Below, one piece after another: positions 17,015-25,917 of a stretch of 57,250 nucleotides of DNA. The notes below the pieces were generated by a model that was not told where the DNA came from, made no database searches, and saw only the letters and a list, made by a program, of their open reading frames with translations. Source of the DNA: Acetobacteraceae bacterium (GTDB taxonomy: Bacteria > Pseudomonadota > Alphaproteobacteria > Acetobacterales > Acetobacteraceae); assembly GCA_003506895.1 (NCBI GenBank), contig DNXO01000073.1:118072-175321 (forward strand), written 5' to 3'. Both the position numbers and the translations under genes were made by a program. The first letter of the stretch is position 1, and every line of letters starts with the position of its first letter.

Positions 17015-18093
17015 CATCGTCGTTCCACCAGCGGGGCCGATCGCGACTAGGGCCGGTCACGCTTTTGACCGCCGGCCTGGCTCTCGCCGCCTGCTCCGCT
17101 TTGCCCGGCAGTGGACCACGCACGGTGGATATCGAGCACGGCGACGGATCGTACACGCTGATCGATCTCAACGCGGTCAATGTCCGATCCGTTGCCGCTG
17201 TCGCGACCGCGCCGAAACCGGAACTGCCGCCCGGCCGTGTCAACGGGTTGATCGGGGCAGGGGACCTGCTGAAAATCGCGTTGTGGGAGCCGAATCCGGC
17301 GGGCACCTCACTAACCGCTGACAAGGCCGGCATCGACATCGCGGCGCGCGTCGGGATCGATGGGACGATCGGCGTGCCCTATGTCGGCCGGGTTCATGCC
17401 GCCGGACGCACTCCGGCGCAGATGGAGCGCGACATCCAGGGGCGTCTGGCATCGGTGTCACCCGGCGCCCAGGTGGCGGTGCTTGTCACGGAGGACCTGA
17501 CCAATGACGTGATCGTACAAGGCGATGTCGGCAGACCCGGCCGCTATCCCGTGGTTCCCGGCTCCAGCGGCGTACTGGATATTCTCGCCATGGCTGGCGG
17601 GGCGCACACATCGAACCGTCAAGGTTTGGTGCGCATCACCCGTGGCGGTCATGCCGTCACCCGGACGTTGTCGCAATTGATCGGCGACCGCACATTGGAA
17701 GGCGATCTCGCGCCCGGTGATCGCATTCTGGTGCTGCCGCGGACCGCCAATTACTACGCGTTCGGGGCGGTCAACCGCCCGGGCGAACAACCCTATGACG
17801 CCGATGAGCTGAACCTGTCCAACGTGCTCGCGCGCCTGGCGGGGCTTTCCGACGATCGCGCCGACCCGGCCGCGGTTTTCGTTTACCGGCGAGACGCGGC
17901 GGCGCAGACCATCTACCGGCTGAACCTGCGGGACCCCAGTGGGTTCTTTGTCGCCCAAGCCTTCCCCGTTCTGCCCAACGACACGATCTACGTCAGCAAT
18001 GCACCGATCGCCGAGGCCGCCAAGGTCTTTCAACTGCTGATCGGCGTCAGCAACATCGGTGCGATGCCGCGCAACATGGGCGCGCAGTATTGA
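17011..18093 (+). CDS. Polysaccharide export outer-membrane lipoprotein (Wza/KpsD/BexD family)
   Basis: A 360-residue secreted protein with a lipobox (LALAACSA, Cys near residue 28), so it should be acylated and outer-membrane bound. After the lipobox come the poly-export domain (GAGDLLKIALWEPN, VGIDGTIGVPYVGRVHAAGRT) and SLBB-like repeats (VIVQGDVGRPGRYPV, YAFGAVNRPGEQPY). The family forms the octameric outer-membrane channel for capsule. At 360 residues it resembles Wza/BexD/CtrA rather than the longer KpsD. It sits in the expected place between sugar and ABC genes. Start ATG overlaps the previous stop; its own TGA overlaps the TTG start of the permease gene. Confidence 0.9.
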   Translation: MTSSFHQRGRSRLGPVTLLTAGLALAACSALPGSGPRTVDIEHGDGSYTLIDLNAVNVRSVAAVATAPKPELPPGRVNGLIGAGDLLKIALWEPNPAGTSLTADKAGIDIAARVGIDGTIGVPYVGRVHAAGRTPAQMERDIQGRLASVSPGAQVAVLVTEDLTNDVIVQGDVGRPGRYPVVPGSSGVLDILAMAGGAHTSNRQGLVRITRGGHAVTRTLSQLIGDRTLEGDLAPGDRILVLPRTANYYAFGAVNRPGEQPYDADELNLSNVLARLAGLSDDRADPAAVFVYRRDAAAQTIYRLNLRDPSGFFVAQAFPVLPNDTIYVSNAPIAEAAKVFQLLIGVSNIGAMPRNMGAQY

Positions 18094-19655
18094 CCGCCGA
18101 TTTCCAGGCCCGCGCAGAAGCCGCGGCTACCGCGGCGCGGGCGGCACCGACTGATGTAGATGTTCTGCTCTACGCCGCGGAGATGTTCCTGCGTGCCGGA
18201 GACATCGGTCGAGCGACGGCGTTCGCTCGTGACGCGGTGGCGGCCGCACCAGGAAGCTTCCGCGCGGCCCGGACCTTGAGCGGATTTCTGGATGCGGGCG
18301 GCGCTAGGGGGGAGGCGATCCGATGGGCGGAGGAAGCCGTCCGCCTGGAGCCGTTGGACCCCGAAATTCGGCTCCATTTTGGGAGTCTTCTGGCGGCCAG
18401 CCAACGCTGGCAGGAAGCGGCGGACCATCTGGCGGTTCATGTCTGTTCACCGGGAGCGAGGGCGCAGGGATGGCGGCTTCTGTCGTCGGTGCTGCATCAG
18501 GCGGGTGACGCCGAACGGGCGACCGAGGCGGCACGACAGGCTGTCTCGGCCGATCCCGAGGCGATCGAGTACCGGCTGCATCTGGCGTCTATGTTGTCTG
18601 CCCGCGCCCTGTTCGACGCCTCGCTGGATGTGCTCGCCGAGGCGCCGGACGATGCGAGGGTCTGGCGGGCGCGAGCCTGTGCCCTCGCCGCCTCAGACCG
18701 CCTGGGAGAGGCGTTGGAAGCGGCACGGCAGGCCGTCCACCTCGCCCCGGGCGACCCGGACTGCCAGGCGGACCTTGACCACGTTTCCGGGCTGTGCGGC
18801 CTGCCGTTGGTGACGGATCCCGGCCAATGGACGATCGAACCCCGTCGCCGGGTTGTGGAGCGCCCCGTTCGCCCGTTCGGAAGCGCGATCGCGACCCGGT
18901 GTCGCGTCGCCTACGCAATCATGCTGCGCGACATCCGGACGCGGTTCGGCCACACGCGCCTGGGCTATCTGTGGGCGATTCTGGAGCCGATTTCCCATTT
19001 GATGACGCTGGGCACGGTATTTTTCCTGCTGAACACCGCGCCGCCTCCGATCGGGGACAATCTGTTCCTGTTCTACATCTCCGGTCTGCTGCCGTTCCTG
19101 ATGTTCTCCCACGTCTCGCATGAAGTGATGGCGGCGTCGGACTCCAATACCATGCTGTTCATGCTGCCGATCGTCAGGCGAACCGACGTGATGGTCGCCC
19201 AGGCGCTGCGACAGGTGGCGACCGAGCTGTGCGTGGAGTTGGTGATTTTCGGCACCGCGGGGCTGGCTGGATTGCAGGCCATGCCGGCGGACATCCTGAC
19301 CTGTATCGTCGCCCTGCTGGCGCTGTGGCTGCTGGCCGTTGGGGTTGGCGCGATCAACATGGTCATTGTCGGGCTGTTTCCCTCTTACGCCACTTTCTAC
19401 GAAGCCGTAATCCGGCTGCTGTATTTCGGATCCGGCATTTATTACTCGCCGATCGCGATGCCGGACTGGGTGCGGGCGTATCTGACCTGGAACCCGGTCT
19501 TGCAGGCGATCGAGTATTTTCGCAGCGGCTTCTTTGCCCAGTACCAGCCGCACTGGCTGGATGTGAACTACCTGCTGTTGTGGGTCTTGTCGTCGGTTGG
19601 AATTGGCTTCGCGATGGAGCGATCATTGCGCGGGCGGATGGAGGTGCCGACGTGA
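18090..19655 (+). CDS. kpsM: Fusion of TPR domain with capsule ABC permease (KpsM type)
   Basis: A 521-residue protein, about twice the usual 260-residue KpsM/CtrC/BexB permease. Residues 1-230 are alanine-rich helix pairs with TPR character (e.g. YAAEMFLRAGDIGRATAFA, EAIRWAEEAVRLEPLDPEI, GEALEAARQAVHLAPGD). From about residue 263 the ABC-2 permease begins (MLRDIRTRFGHTRLGYLWAI) with about six membrane segments and a C-terminal PHWLDVNYLLLW. The permease moves the finished chain across the inner membrane with KpsT. The start is TTG inside a TTGA overlap with the upstream stop. No stop or frameshift separates the two parts, so the fusion is real in this sequence. The TPR part probably docks synthesis enzymes. 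Confidence 0.88.
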   Translation: MTADFQARAEAAATAARAAPTDVDVLLYAAEMFLRAGDIGRATAFARDAVAAAPGSFRAARTLSGFLDAGGARGEAIRWAEEAVRLEPLDPEIRLHFGSLLAASQRWQEAADHLAVHVCSPGARAQGWRLLSSVLHQAGDAERATEAARQAVSADPEAIEYRLHLASMLSARALFDASLDVLAEAPDDARVWRARACALAASDRLGEALEAARQAVHLAPGDPDCQADLDHVSGLCGLPLVTDPGQWTIEPRRRVVERPVRPFGSAIATRCRVAYAIMLRDIRTRFGHTRLGYLWAILEPISHLMTLGTVFFLLNTAPPPIGDNLFLFYISGLLPFLMFSHVSHEVMAASDSNTMLFMLPIVRRTDVMVAQALRQVATELCVELVIFGTAGLAGLQAMPADILTCIVALLALWLLAVGVGAINMVIVGLFPSYATFYEAVIRLLYFGSGIYYSPIAMPDWVRAYLTWNPVLQAIEYFRSGFFAQYQPHWLDVNYLLLWVLSSVGIGFAMERSLRGRMEVPT

Positions 19656-20338
19656 TCGTGCTTGACCACATCCACAAGGGATATCGCACGATCCATGGCC
19701 GCCGCATCGTGCTGAACGATGTCAGCGTCAGGCTGTCCGAGGGGCGGGGCCTTGGCGTGCTGGGGGCGAACGGGTCCGGCAAGTCAACACTGATCCGGCT
19801 GCTGGCCGGGACTGAACGGCCCGATTCCGGCCGGATCGCGCGCGGTGGCCGGAATGTAAGCTTTCCGCTCGGTTTTGGCGGCACGCTGCACCCGGCGCTG
19901 AGCGGACGGGAGAACGTGACCTTTCTCGCTCGGCTCTATGGCGTCGATCCGCGGCAGGCGGTGGATTTTGTCGCCGACTTCGCCGAACTGGGCCCGTACT
20001 ACACCATGCCGGTTGGCACATACTCGTCGGGCATGCGGGCGAAGCTGGCGTTTGGCGCCTGCCTCGCGATCCAGTTCGATGTCTATCTGATCGATGAAAT
20101 CACCGCGGTCGGCGACGCTCGCTTCCGCGTCCGTTGCCTGGATGCGTTTCGCCAACGAATGGAGCGGGCCGACGTGATCATGGCCTCGCACGACTACGAA
20201 ACGATGCGGGCCTATTGCGATACCGGCGCGGTCCTGGCCGACGGGCGGCTGACGCTGTTCGACTCCCTGGAAGACGCCATTCGCCAACACGAACGCATTG
20301 TCCGCAACAGCCACGCTGGCGTCATGGAGTTGACATGA
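19652..20338 (+). CDS. kpsT: Capsule export ABC transporter ATPase
   Basis: A 228-residue ATPase of the KpsT/CtrD/BexA class. Walker A is GANGSGKST, the signature region is YSSGMRAKLAFG, Walker B is DVYLIDEITAVGD and the H-loop region is MASHDYETM. The absence of a canonical LSGGQ and the short length are normal for this class. GTG start overlaps the permease TGA (GTGA), and its own TGA overlaps the next ATG (ATGA). It energises transport of the polysaccharide through the KpsM-type permease. The frame is open far upstream, but that part is antisense-style shadow of the permease. Confidence 0.92.
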   Translation: MIVLDHIHKGYRTIHGRRIVLNDVSVRLSEGRGLGVLGANGSGKSTLIRLLAGTERPDSGRIARGGRNVSFPLGFGGTLHPALSGRENVTFLARLYGVDPRQAVDFVADFAELGPYYTMPVGTYSSGMRAKLAFGACLAIQFDVYLIDEITAVGDARFRVRCLDAFRQRMERADVIMASHDYETMRAYCDTGAVLADGRLTLFDSLEDAIRQHERIVRNSHAGVMELT

Positions 20339-21501
20339 GTACCACGGTCGTCGTTTCGCCCGGCCTTATGCCGCTGGGGCTGCACCCAAGGGGGTCCAGA
20401 CGGTTGATCTCCCTGCTGGCGGCGATTTTGCTGCCGCTGCTTGTCGTGGGGGCCTATCTCTACGGCTTCGCGGACGATCAATATATAACGGAATTCCGCT
20501 TCAGCGTCCGCCATCAGGCGCCGCTGCGGATGGAAGCAATGACGGCATCCTCGATGGCGGGGCCGCTGAGCGGCGGCGGAACCGCGCTGGCCGTGATCAA
20601 TGATTCGCAGATCGTCATCCAATACCTGAAGAGCCGGCAGATCATCGACGACATTGCCGCGACGGGTATCGACCTGGACGCGATCTATGGTGCGGGAGAC
20701 AAGGATTTCCTGGCGCATCTGCGGCAAGGCGCGGCGGCGGAGGAACGGTTGCGGTACTGGCGTCGCATGGTCGATCCGTTCTTCGACATGACCACCGGCA
20801 TCGTATCGGTGGAGGTGCGTGCCTTCCGCCCGGAAGATGCCCAGTTGGTGGCGTCCCGGACCTTGGCGCTGGCGGAAAAGCTGGTTAACGAAATCTCCGA
20901 TCGTTCGCACCGTGACGTGCTGGCCTACGCCGAAAAAGAGGCGGCGGACAGCGAGGTCAAACTGAAGGCGGCGCAGGCGGCACTGTCAGCCTACCGCAAC
21001 GAACATGCGGTATTGTTTCCCGAGATGCAGGCAACGGAAAGTACCACGGTCGGCGGCCTGGTGGAGCAAAGCCTGATCGAGGCAAAGACGGCCTTCAGCG
21101 CGCAACTCGCGCAGGGGGTTTCGCGGGATTCGATGCAAATGCGCATCCTGGCAAACCGCATCGCCGCGATGGAAAGCGAACTGCACGGCGTGAACGGGCG
21201 AATGGCACAACTGGATGGCGCCAACTCGCTGGCATCGGTCATGTCCCAATACGGCATACTGAAGGTCAGCGAAGAGATCGCCGCCCGGGTCTACGAGCGG
21301 GCACTGATGTCGCTGCAGGATGCGCGGAATGCCGCCAGCGAGCAGGGCGTGTATTTGACCGCATTCGTCCGGCCGTCACTTCCGCAGGATTCCATGTATC
21401 CGCTGCGCTGGCGCGTGATGCTGGAAGCGGCGGTGGTCGGCTTCGCCGCTTGGTGCCTGCTTCAGTTGATCTACCACGGTATCCGCGACCATCTGGACTA
21501 A
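20335..21501 (+). CDS. kpsE: Capsule export inner-membrane/periplasmic adaptor (KpsE/CtrB/BexC)
   Basis: A 388-residue polysaccharide co-polymerase-type protein. It has one membrane helix near the N-terminus (LLAAILLPLLVVGAYLYGF), a periplasmic part with a long coiled coil (about residues 195-300: EKEAADSEVKLKAAQAALSA) and a second membrane helix close to the C-terminus (MLEAAVVGFAAWCLLQLIY). The motif PSLPQDSMYPLRW before the last helix is the family's proline-rich signature. It links the ABC transporter to the outer-membrane channel. Coupled to kpsT by ATGA. Followed after 14 bases by the sulfotransferase gene. Confidence 0.88.
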   Translation: MSTTVVVSPGLMPLGLHPRGSRRLISLLAAILLPLLVVGAYLYGFADDQYITEFRFSVRHQAPLRMEAMTASSMAGPLSGGGTALAVINDSQIVIQYLKSRQIIDDIAATGIDLDAIYGAGDKDFLAHLRQGAAAEERLRYWRRMVDPFFDMTTGIVSVEVRAFRPEDAQLVASRTLALAEKLVNEISDRSHRDVLAYAEKEAADSEVKLKAAQAALSAYRNEHAVLFPEMQATESTTVGGLVEQSLIEAKTAFSAQLAQGVSRDSMQMRILANRIAAMESELHGVNGRMAQLDGANSLASVMSQYGILKVSEEIAARVYERALMSLQDARNAASEQGVYLTAFVRPSLPQDSMYPLRWRVMLEAAVVGFAAWCLLQLIYHGIRDHLD

Positions 21502-21515
21502 GGGAACGGCCTGTC

Positions 21516-22841
21516 ATGCTTCCGGGAAAATACGCCAGGATTTACCACTATCACCTGAAGAAATGCGGCGGGTCCACCCTGAATCGGTGGCTGGATTCGC
21601 TCACATCCGACGACAGGACGTTCGACCCGACCTGGCAATCGTCCTGGCTGCTGGGGGACTGGCGGACTGAGATGAATATCTTCCCATCTGCCAGCGACAC
21701 CGCAACGCAACACGCCTTGTTCCATTGGGCCGATGTGGTTCATTCCCACGCCGCGCTGCGTCGGTTTGCGCCTCCTGGCACGCTCTGCTTCACGATACTG
21801 CGCGACCCGGTGGAAAGGGTTGCTTCCCAGATTGCCGACTGGCGGCGGCTGGTGCCGGCGGATACGGTAGCGGAGCCGGACTCGATACGGGAACTGGGCG
21901 CCGACGCGGGGCGGTTACCGATCCGGACGTTTCTGGAACGTTACTGGAATCGCGAGGGCCGGATGCAGTTGGACAACTACCTGACCCGGTCGCTCGCCGC
22001 GGGGCGGATCGGACGGCAGGTCCTGCGGGCGGAGAATGCCGAAACGCTGCTGGACGTCGCGCTGGACATCCTGGAGCAGGATTACGACCTGGTCGGCCTT
22101 CTGGAAGAGTTCGATATCAGCCGGAATGCGCTCTGCGCGATCGCCGGTCTGCCGCCGGCGCGCCCGATCGCCACGCTGAATGTGTCCCGGCCGGATCGGA
22201 CCATCGATCCCGAGATCGAGGACGCTCGGGATATCCTGCAGGAGGCCACCCGGGTGGACCGGATCGTCTATCAGCGCGCGCGCGCCCTGTTTGACGACCG
22301 TTACCGGACGCTGGGGGAAACCTATGACGCGCGGACGTTCGAACGCGACCACGCTTCGCGCTTGCTGGGCCATTTGAAGGGTGGCCATCGTGATGGCGCG
22401 ACCCGCTACTCGGTTCGTGCCCCCTTGATCGGTTCAGGCTTTCACGGGCGCGACCGTGCCGGGGAACCGGTCTGCGCGGTGTGGACAGGACCCGAGACCA
22501 CCGCGACGCTGTATATCCCGACGCCGCCGGATATGCAGGTGTCGCTGTTGGTGTGGATACGGGGCTACGCCGCCGACCGCCAGCGTGAGCAGTTGCGGGT
22601 CAGGGTCGATGGCCACCCGGCGGTGCATCACCTGACCCCCTGCCGCGGTTACGCCGACCTTCTGACCGTCGATGCCTGCTCGGTTCGCGATTTCGTCCGG
22701 CTGGAGATCGAACTCGATGAGACGGTCGATGCCATGCAAGCCGGGTGCGAAGGCTTCGATGATCGCAAGCGTGGGATATCCTTTGACGCCTATGGTTGGC
22801 GCCCCCTGCGCCCAAACTGCGGCACACGGGGGTTCGCCTGA
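21516..22841 (+). CDS. Sulfotransferase-like protein with extra C-terminal domain
   Basis: A 441-residue protein. Residues about 10-25 (YHYHLKKCGGSTLNRWL) fit the 5'-phosphosulfate-binding loop of PAPS-dependent carbohydrate sulfotransferases, and ILRDPVERVASQIADW fits the 3'-phosphate-binding motif (RxxxxRxxS type). The family transfers sulfate from PAPS to a sugar hydroxyl. Residues from about 300 to the end form a second, apparently beta-rich region (SGFHGRDRAGEPVCAVWTG, VSLLVWIRGYAADRQ) that looks like a carbohydrate-binding sandwich, though I cannot name it. ATG start behind AAGGGAACGG. As the last gene of the capsule operon it suggests a sulfated capsule or other modified glycan; this is inference. 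Confidence 0.72.
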   Translation: MLPGKYARIYHYHLKKCGGSTLNRWLDSLTSDDRTFDPTWQSSWLLGDWRTEMNIFPSASDTATQHALFHWADVVHSHAALRRFAPPGTLCFTILRDPVERVASQIADWRRLVPADTVAEPDSIRELGADAGRLPIRTFLERYWNREGRMQLDNYLTRSLAAGRIGRQVLRAENAETLLDVALDILEQDYDLVGLLEEFDISRNALCAIAGLPPARPIATLNVSRPDRTIDPEIEDARDILQEATRVDRIVYQRARALFDDRYRTLGETYDARTFERDHASRLLGHLKGGHRDGATRYSVRAPLIGSGFHGRDRAGEPVCAVWTGPETTATLYIPTPPDMQVSLLVWIRGYAADRQREQLRVRVDGHPAVHHLTPCRGYADLLTVDACSVRDFVRLEIELDETVDAMQAGCEGFDDRKRGISFDAYGWRPLRPNCGTRGFA

Positions 22842-22850
22842 TATCGGGGT

Positions 22851-23201
22851 TTAATCGGACTCCGGCAGGATATCGGTCTTCAACAGCAGGATTTCGCCCA
22901 TCCAGGTCGCGTTGAGCGTGTGGTCATCGCGCGGCCGCCCTGACTCCGGATGCAGCAGGACGGTCAGGCCCTGCCGGTTCATCATCACGAATGGCACCAG
23001 CGTGGGAAACTGATCCGGCAAGAACTGAATCTGGTACATCGCCGAGGGATGCGGTCCGACCGGGACATCGTGCCACCTTCCCATGCGGACGGTGAACCGT
23101 TCCTCGACCCAGGCGCGTAGCTGGGCGGCACGCTCACGGGTTTCGGGATCGTAATAGACGTGCATGTGATAGTCATTAATCCTTGCGGGATCGACTTGCA
23201 T
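22851..23201 (-). CDS. DOPA 4,5-dioxygenase family protein
   Basis: A 116-residue protein that matches the small DOPA 4,5-dioxygenase family throughout: the start INDYHMHVYYD, then GRWHDVPVGPHPSAMYQIQF and the C-terminal LTVLLHPESGRPRDDH. The histidines in YHMHVYY, VGPHP and LLHP are the likely iron ligands of the extradiol ring-cleaving site. Bacterial members are common but their true substrates are mostly unknown. The ATG shares one base with the stop of the acyl-CoA ligase gene (TAATG), so it is the last gene of a three-gene unit with thiolase and ligase. Confidence 0.82.
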   Translation of the reverse strand: MQVDPARINDYHMHVYYDPETRERAAQLRAWVEERFTVRMGRWHDVPVGPHPSAMYQIQFLPDQFPTLVPFVMMNRQGLTVLLHPESGRPRDDHTLNATWMGEILLLKTDILPESD

Positions 23202-24748
23202 TACGCGTCCTTCTGCAACAGATGTTTGACGTCGCGCTTGGTGACCTTGCCATACCCGGACTTCGGCAGCTCAGACCAGAATACGAACTGATGCGGCCAT
23301 TTGTATTTCGCCAGCCGCCCGTCCAGGTGCGACAGCAATTCCTCGGACGTGGTGCTGACACCCGGTTCCAGTACCAGCACGGCCGTGCCGCTCTCGCCCC
23401 ATTTCTCGTGCGGCATGCCGACGACGCAGGCTTCGGCGACGGCTGGGTGTAGCAGCAAGGCTTCCTCGATCTCGCGCGGATACACGTTCGACCCGCCCGA
23501 GATATACATGTCCGACGCGCGCCCGGTGATATAGACGAACCCGCGTGCATCCATGTGGCCCAGATCGCCGGTATGAAACCACCCATGAGCGGTGGCCTTG
23601 GCTGTCGCCTCCGGATTGTCGTGGTAACCGGCGAAGACCCCCGGGCCGCGCACGCAGATTTCCCCGGACACGCCGGGGTCCACCATTCGTCCGGCGTCGT
23701 CCAGGATCGCGACATCCATGCCTGTGCGCGGGAATCCGCAGCTCCCGACCGGCATTTCGTCGTCGCTTTCGCTGTGCAGGGCAGGGGGCAGGACAGTGAT
23801 GTTACCCGTAACTTCACCCATGCCGAAGTATTGCACCAGGACCTTACCCAGCTTGCGAAGGGCATGGGCCTGGTCGGCGCGATACATCGGGGCGCCGGCG
23901 TAGATGACATAGCGCAATGAGGAATGGTCGTAGCGATCCACCGCCTCATGGCGGGTCAGCATCGTCAGGATCGTCGGCACGGTGAACATGTTGGTCACGC
24001 GGTGCTGTTCGACCAGCCGCCACGCTTCCTCGCAATCCAGCCGTTCGCCGGACAGCAGGATGGTCGCGGCACCACGGGCAACCTGAGGCAGGGCGTGGAT
24101 ACCGGCGCCGTGCGACAATGGTGCCACGCACAACGAGGCATCCTGTTCGGTCGTCGCCGGCATCAGGTCGCACAGATGGTTGCAGACGACATAATCAAGC
24201 TGCCCGTGCGTCAGCACACCCGCCTTCGGACGGCCCGTCGTGCCCGATGTGTAGAAGAACCATGCCGGATGGTCACGATCGACGTCAGCCGGCTGGGTCA
24301 GCTTCGACGGGAACGCCGCATAGGATTCCCAATCGTCCACACCTTCGCCGCCGATGGAAATCTCCAGCCGGCAGGCCAGATTTTCCAACCGAGCGACCGT
24401 CGCATGGTCGGGGAACGCGGTGTCGAAGATATGCACCGAGGCGCCGGACGACTGCGCCAGATAGGCAACCTCGGGCGGGGTCAGCCGGAAGTTGGTCGGC
24501 ACCCAGGTGGCGCCGATCATCCAGGTGGCGAACATCGTCTCCATCACCGCATTGGAGTTGCGGGCATGGAGCAGCACGCGGTCACCGTGGCGCACGCCGC
24601 GTTCAGCCAGTGCCGCGGCGGCGGCCTGGACCCGGTCGCGAAACGACTCCCAGGTCCAGGTGGTTTCACGCCAAACGATCGCGGGCCGTTCGGGAAAACG
24701 CCGAGCGGTCTGGATCAGAAAGGAGGCGAGGTTAGCGGTGGGGATCAG
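23201..24748 (-). CDS. AMP-dependent acyl-CoA synthetase (probable CTG start)
   Basis: An ANL-superfamily ligase that activates a carboxylic acid as acyl-AMP and then acyl-CoA. Motifs are YTSGTTGRPKAG (P-loop), the GMGE-containing region, TGDLGHMDARGFVYITGR and the C-terminal GYGKVTKRDVK with the catalytic lysine. The first ATG/GTG/TTG in frame is a GTG at 24595, but this would cut off about 50 residues (including ANLASFLIQTARRFPERPA) that are plainly family-like. The coding pattern runs up to a CTG at 24748, which overlaps the thiolase stop as CTGA and has GGAG eight bases upstream. I therefore place the start there, giving 515 residues, the normal length. Substrate is unknown. Confidence 0.87.
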   Translation of the reverse strand: MIPTANLASFLIQTARRFPERPAIVWRETTWTWESFRDRVQAAAAALAERGVRHGDRVLLHARNSNAVMETMFATWMIGATWVPTNFRLTPPEVAYLAQSSGASVHIFDTAFPDHATVARLENLACRLEISIGGEGVDDWESYAAFPSKLTQPADVDRDHPAWFFYTSGTTGRPKAGVLTHGQLDYVVCNHLCDLMPATTEQDASLCVAPLSHGAGIHALPQVARGAATILLSGERLDCEEAWRLVEQHRVTNMFTVPTILTMLTRHEAVDRYDHSSLRYVIYAGAPMYRADQAHALRKLGKVLVQYFGMGEVTGNITVLPPALHSESDDEMPVGSCGFPRTGMDVAILDDAGRMVDPGVSGEICVRGPGVFAGYHDNPEATAKATAHGWFHTGDLGHMDARGFVYITGRASDMYISGGSNVYPREIEEALLLHPAVAEACVVGMPHEKWGESGTAVLVLEPGVSTTSEELLSHLDGRLAKYKWPHQFVFWSELPKSGYGKVTKRDVKHLLQKDA

Positions 24749-25917
24749 CGGAGTGGCTCCAGAATCGAGACGTAGTTGGCAACAGCGGCGCCGCCCATGT
24801 TGAACACCGCACCAAGATCGGCTTTCGGCAACTGCATGCCGGCGGGTGCCTGACCGGTAAGCTGCATCGCGGTGATGGCATGCATCGACACGCCGGTGGC
24901 GCCGATCGGGTGGCCCTTCGCCTTCAGCCCGCCGGACGCGTTGATCGGCAGTCGGCCGTCCTTCTGCGTCCAGCCCTCCAGGATCGCGCGCTTGCCCTGG
25001 CCGGGGGCGGTCAGACCCATCGCCTCATATTCCAGCAGTTCGGCGATGGTGAAGCAGTCGTGCGATTCCACGAACGACAGATCCGACAGCTTGGTATCCG
25101 AAGACCGCAGCGCATCCGCCCATGCTCGGGCCGCCCCCTCGAACTGGGTGATGTCCCGCTTGCTGATCGGCAGGAAGTCGTTGACCTGCACGGCGGCACG
25201 GAAGCGGACGGCCTTGCCCATAGCCCGAGCGGTGTCCTCGTCGGCCAGCACCAGCGCGGCCGCGCCGTCGGAGACCAGCGAGCAGTCAGTGCGCTTCAGC
25301 GGCGGAGCGACGTATGGGTTCCGTTCACTGACGTTGCGGCAGAAATCGAACCCTAGGTCCTTGCGCATCTGCGCGTAGGGATTGTCCACGCCGTTCTTGT
25401 GGTTTTTCGCCGCGATCGCTGCCAGCGCATCGGACTGGTCGCCGTAGCGCTGGAAATAGGTCTCCGCGATGCGGCCGAACACGCCGGCGAACCCGGCGGG
25501 GATATCGGCTTCTTCCTTTTGGTAGCTGGCCTTCAGCAGGATGTCGCCGACTTCCTTGCCCGATGTGGCGGTCATCTTTTCCACGCCGATCACCAGCGCG
25601 AAGCGGCCGCGGCCGGACAGCAGGAAGTCACGCGCGCCATGCACGGCGGCGGAGCCGGAGGCGCAGGCGTTCTCATACCGCGTGATCGGCTTGAACCGCA
25701 GTTCGGGGACGTGTTGCAGCACCAGCGACGCAGGGAAGTCCTGGGCCGAAAATCCGTTGTTGAACAACGAGACGAAGGTTCCCTCGATGTCATGCGGCGC
25801 GATGCCGGCATCGGCGATGGCGGCGCCGGCGACGCGACCGATCAAGGACTCGATATCGGGGTCCTCAAGCTTGCCAAAGGGCGTATGCGCCCAGCCGACG
25901 ATGCAGGCTTCGGTCAT
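24745..25917 (-). CDS. Thiolase family protein (SCP2-thiolase type)
   Basis: A 390-residue thiolase-fold protein. The nucleophile is Cys85 in ENACASGSAA; the family histidine is in VESHDCFTIAELLEYE, and ASGGLKAKGHPIGATG carries the second catalytic histidine. The second catalytic cysteine near the C-terminus of classical biosynthetic thiolases is absent (NMGGAAVANYV), as in SCP2-type thiolases and many catabolic thiolases. It likely cleaves a beta-ketoacyl-CoA. A strong AGGAGG supports the ATG at 25917. Its TGA overlaps the ligase start, so the two act in one pathway. No separate OB-fold DUF35 partner gene is next to it. Confidence 0.87.
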   Translation of the reverse strand: MTEACIVGWAHTPFGKLEDPDIESLIGRVAGAAIADAGIAPHDIEGTFVSLFNNGFSAQDFPASLVLQHVPELRFKPITRYENACASGSAAVHGARDFLLSGRGRFALVIGVEKMTATSGKEVGDILLKASYQKEEADIPAGFAGVFGRIAETYFQRYGDQSDALAAIAAKNHKNGVDNPYAQMRKDLGFDFCRNVSERNPYVAPPLKRTDCSLVSDGAAALVLADEDTARAMGKAVRFRAAVQVNDFLPISKRDITQFEGAARAWADALRSSDTKLSDLSFVESHDCFTIAELLEYEAMGLTAPGQGKRAILEGWTQKDGRLPINASGGLKAKGHPIGATGVSMHAITAMQLTGQAPAGMQLPKADLGAVFNMGGAAVANYVSILEPLR

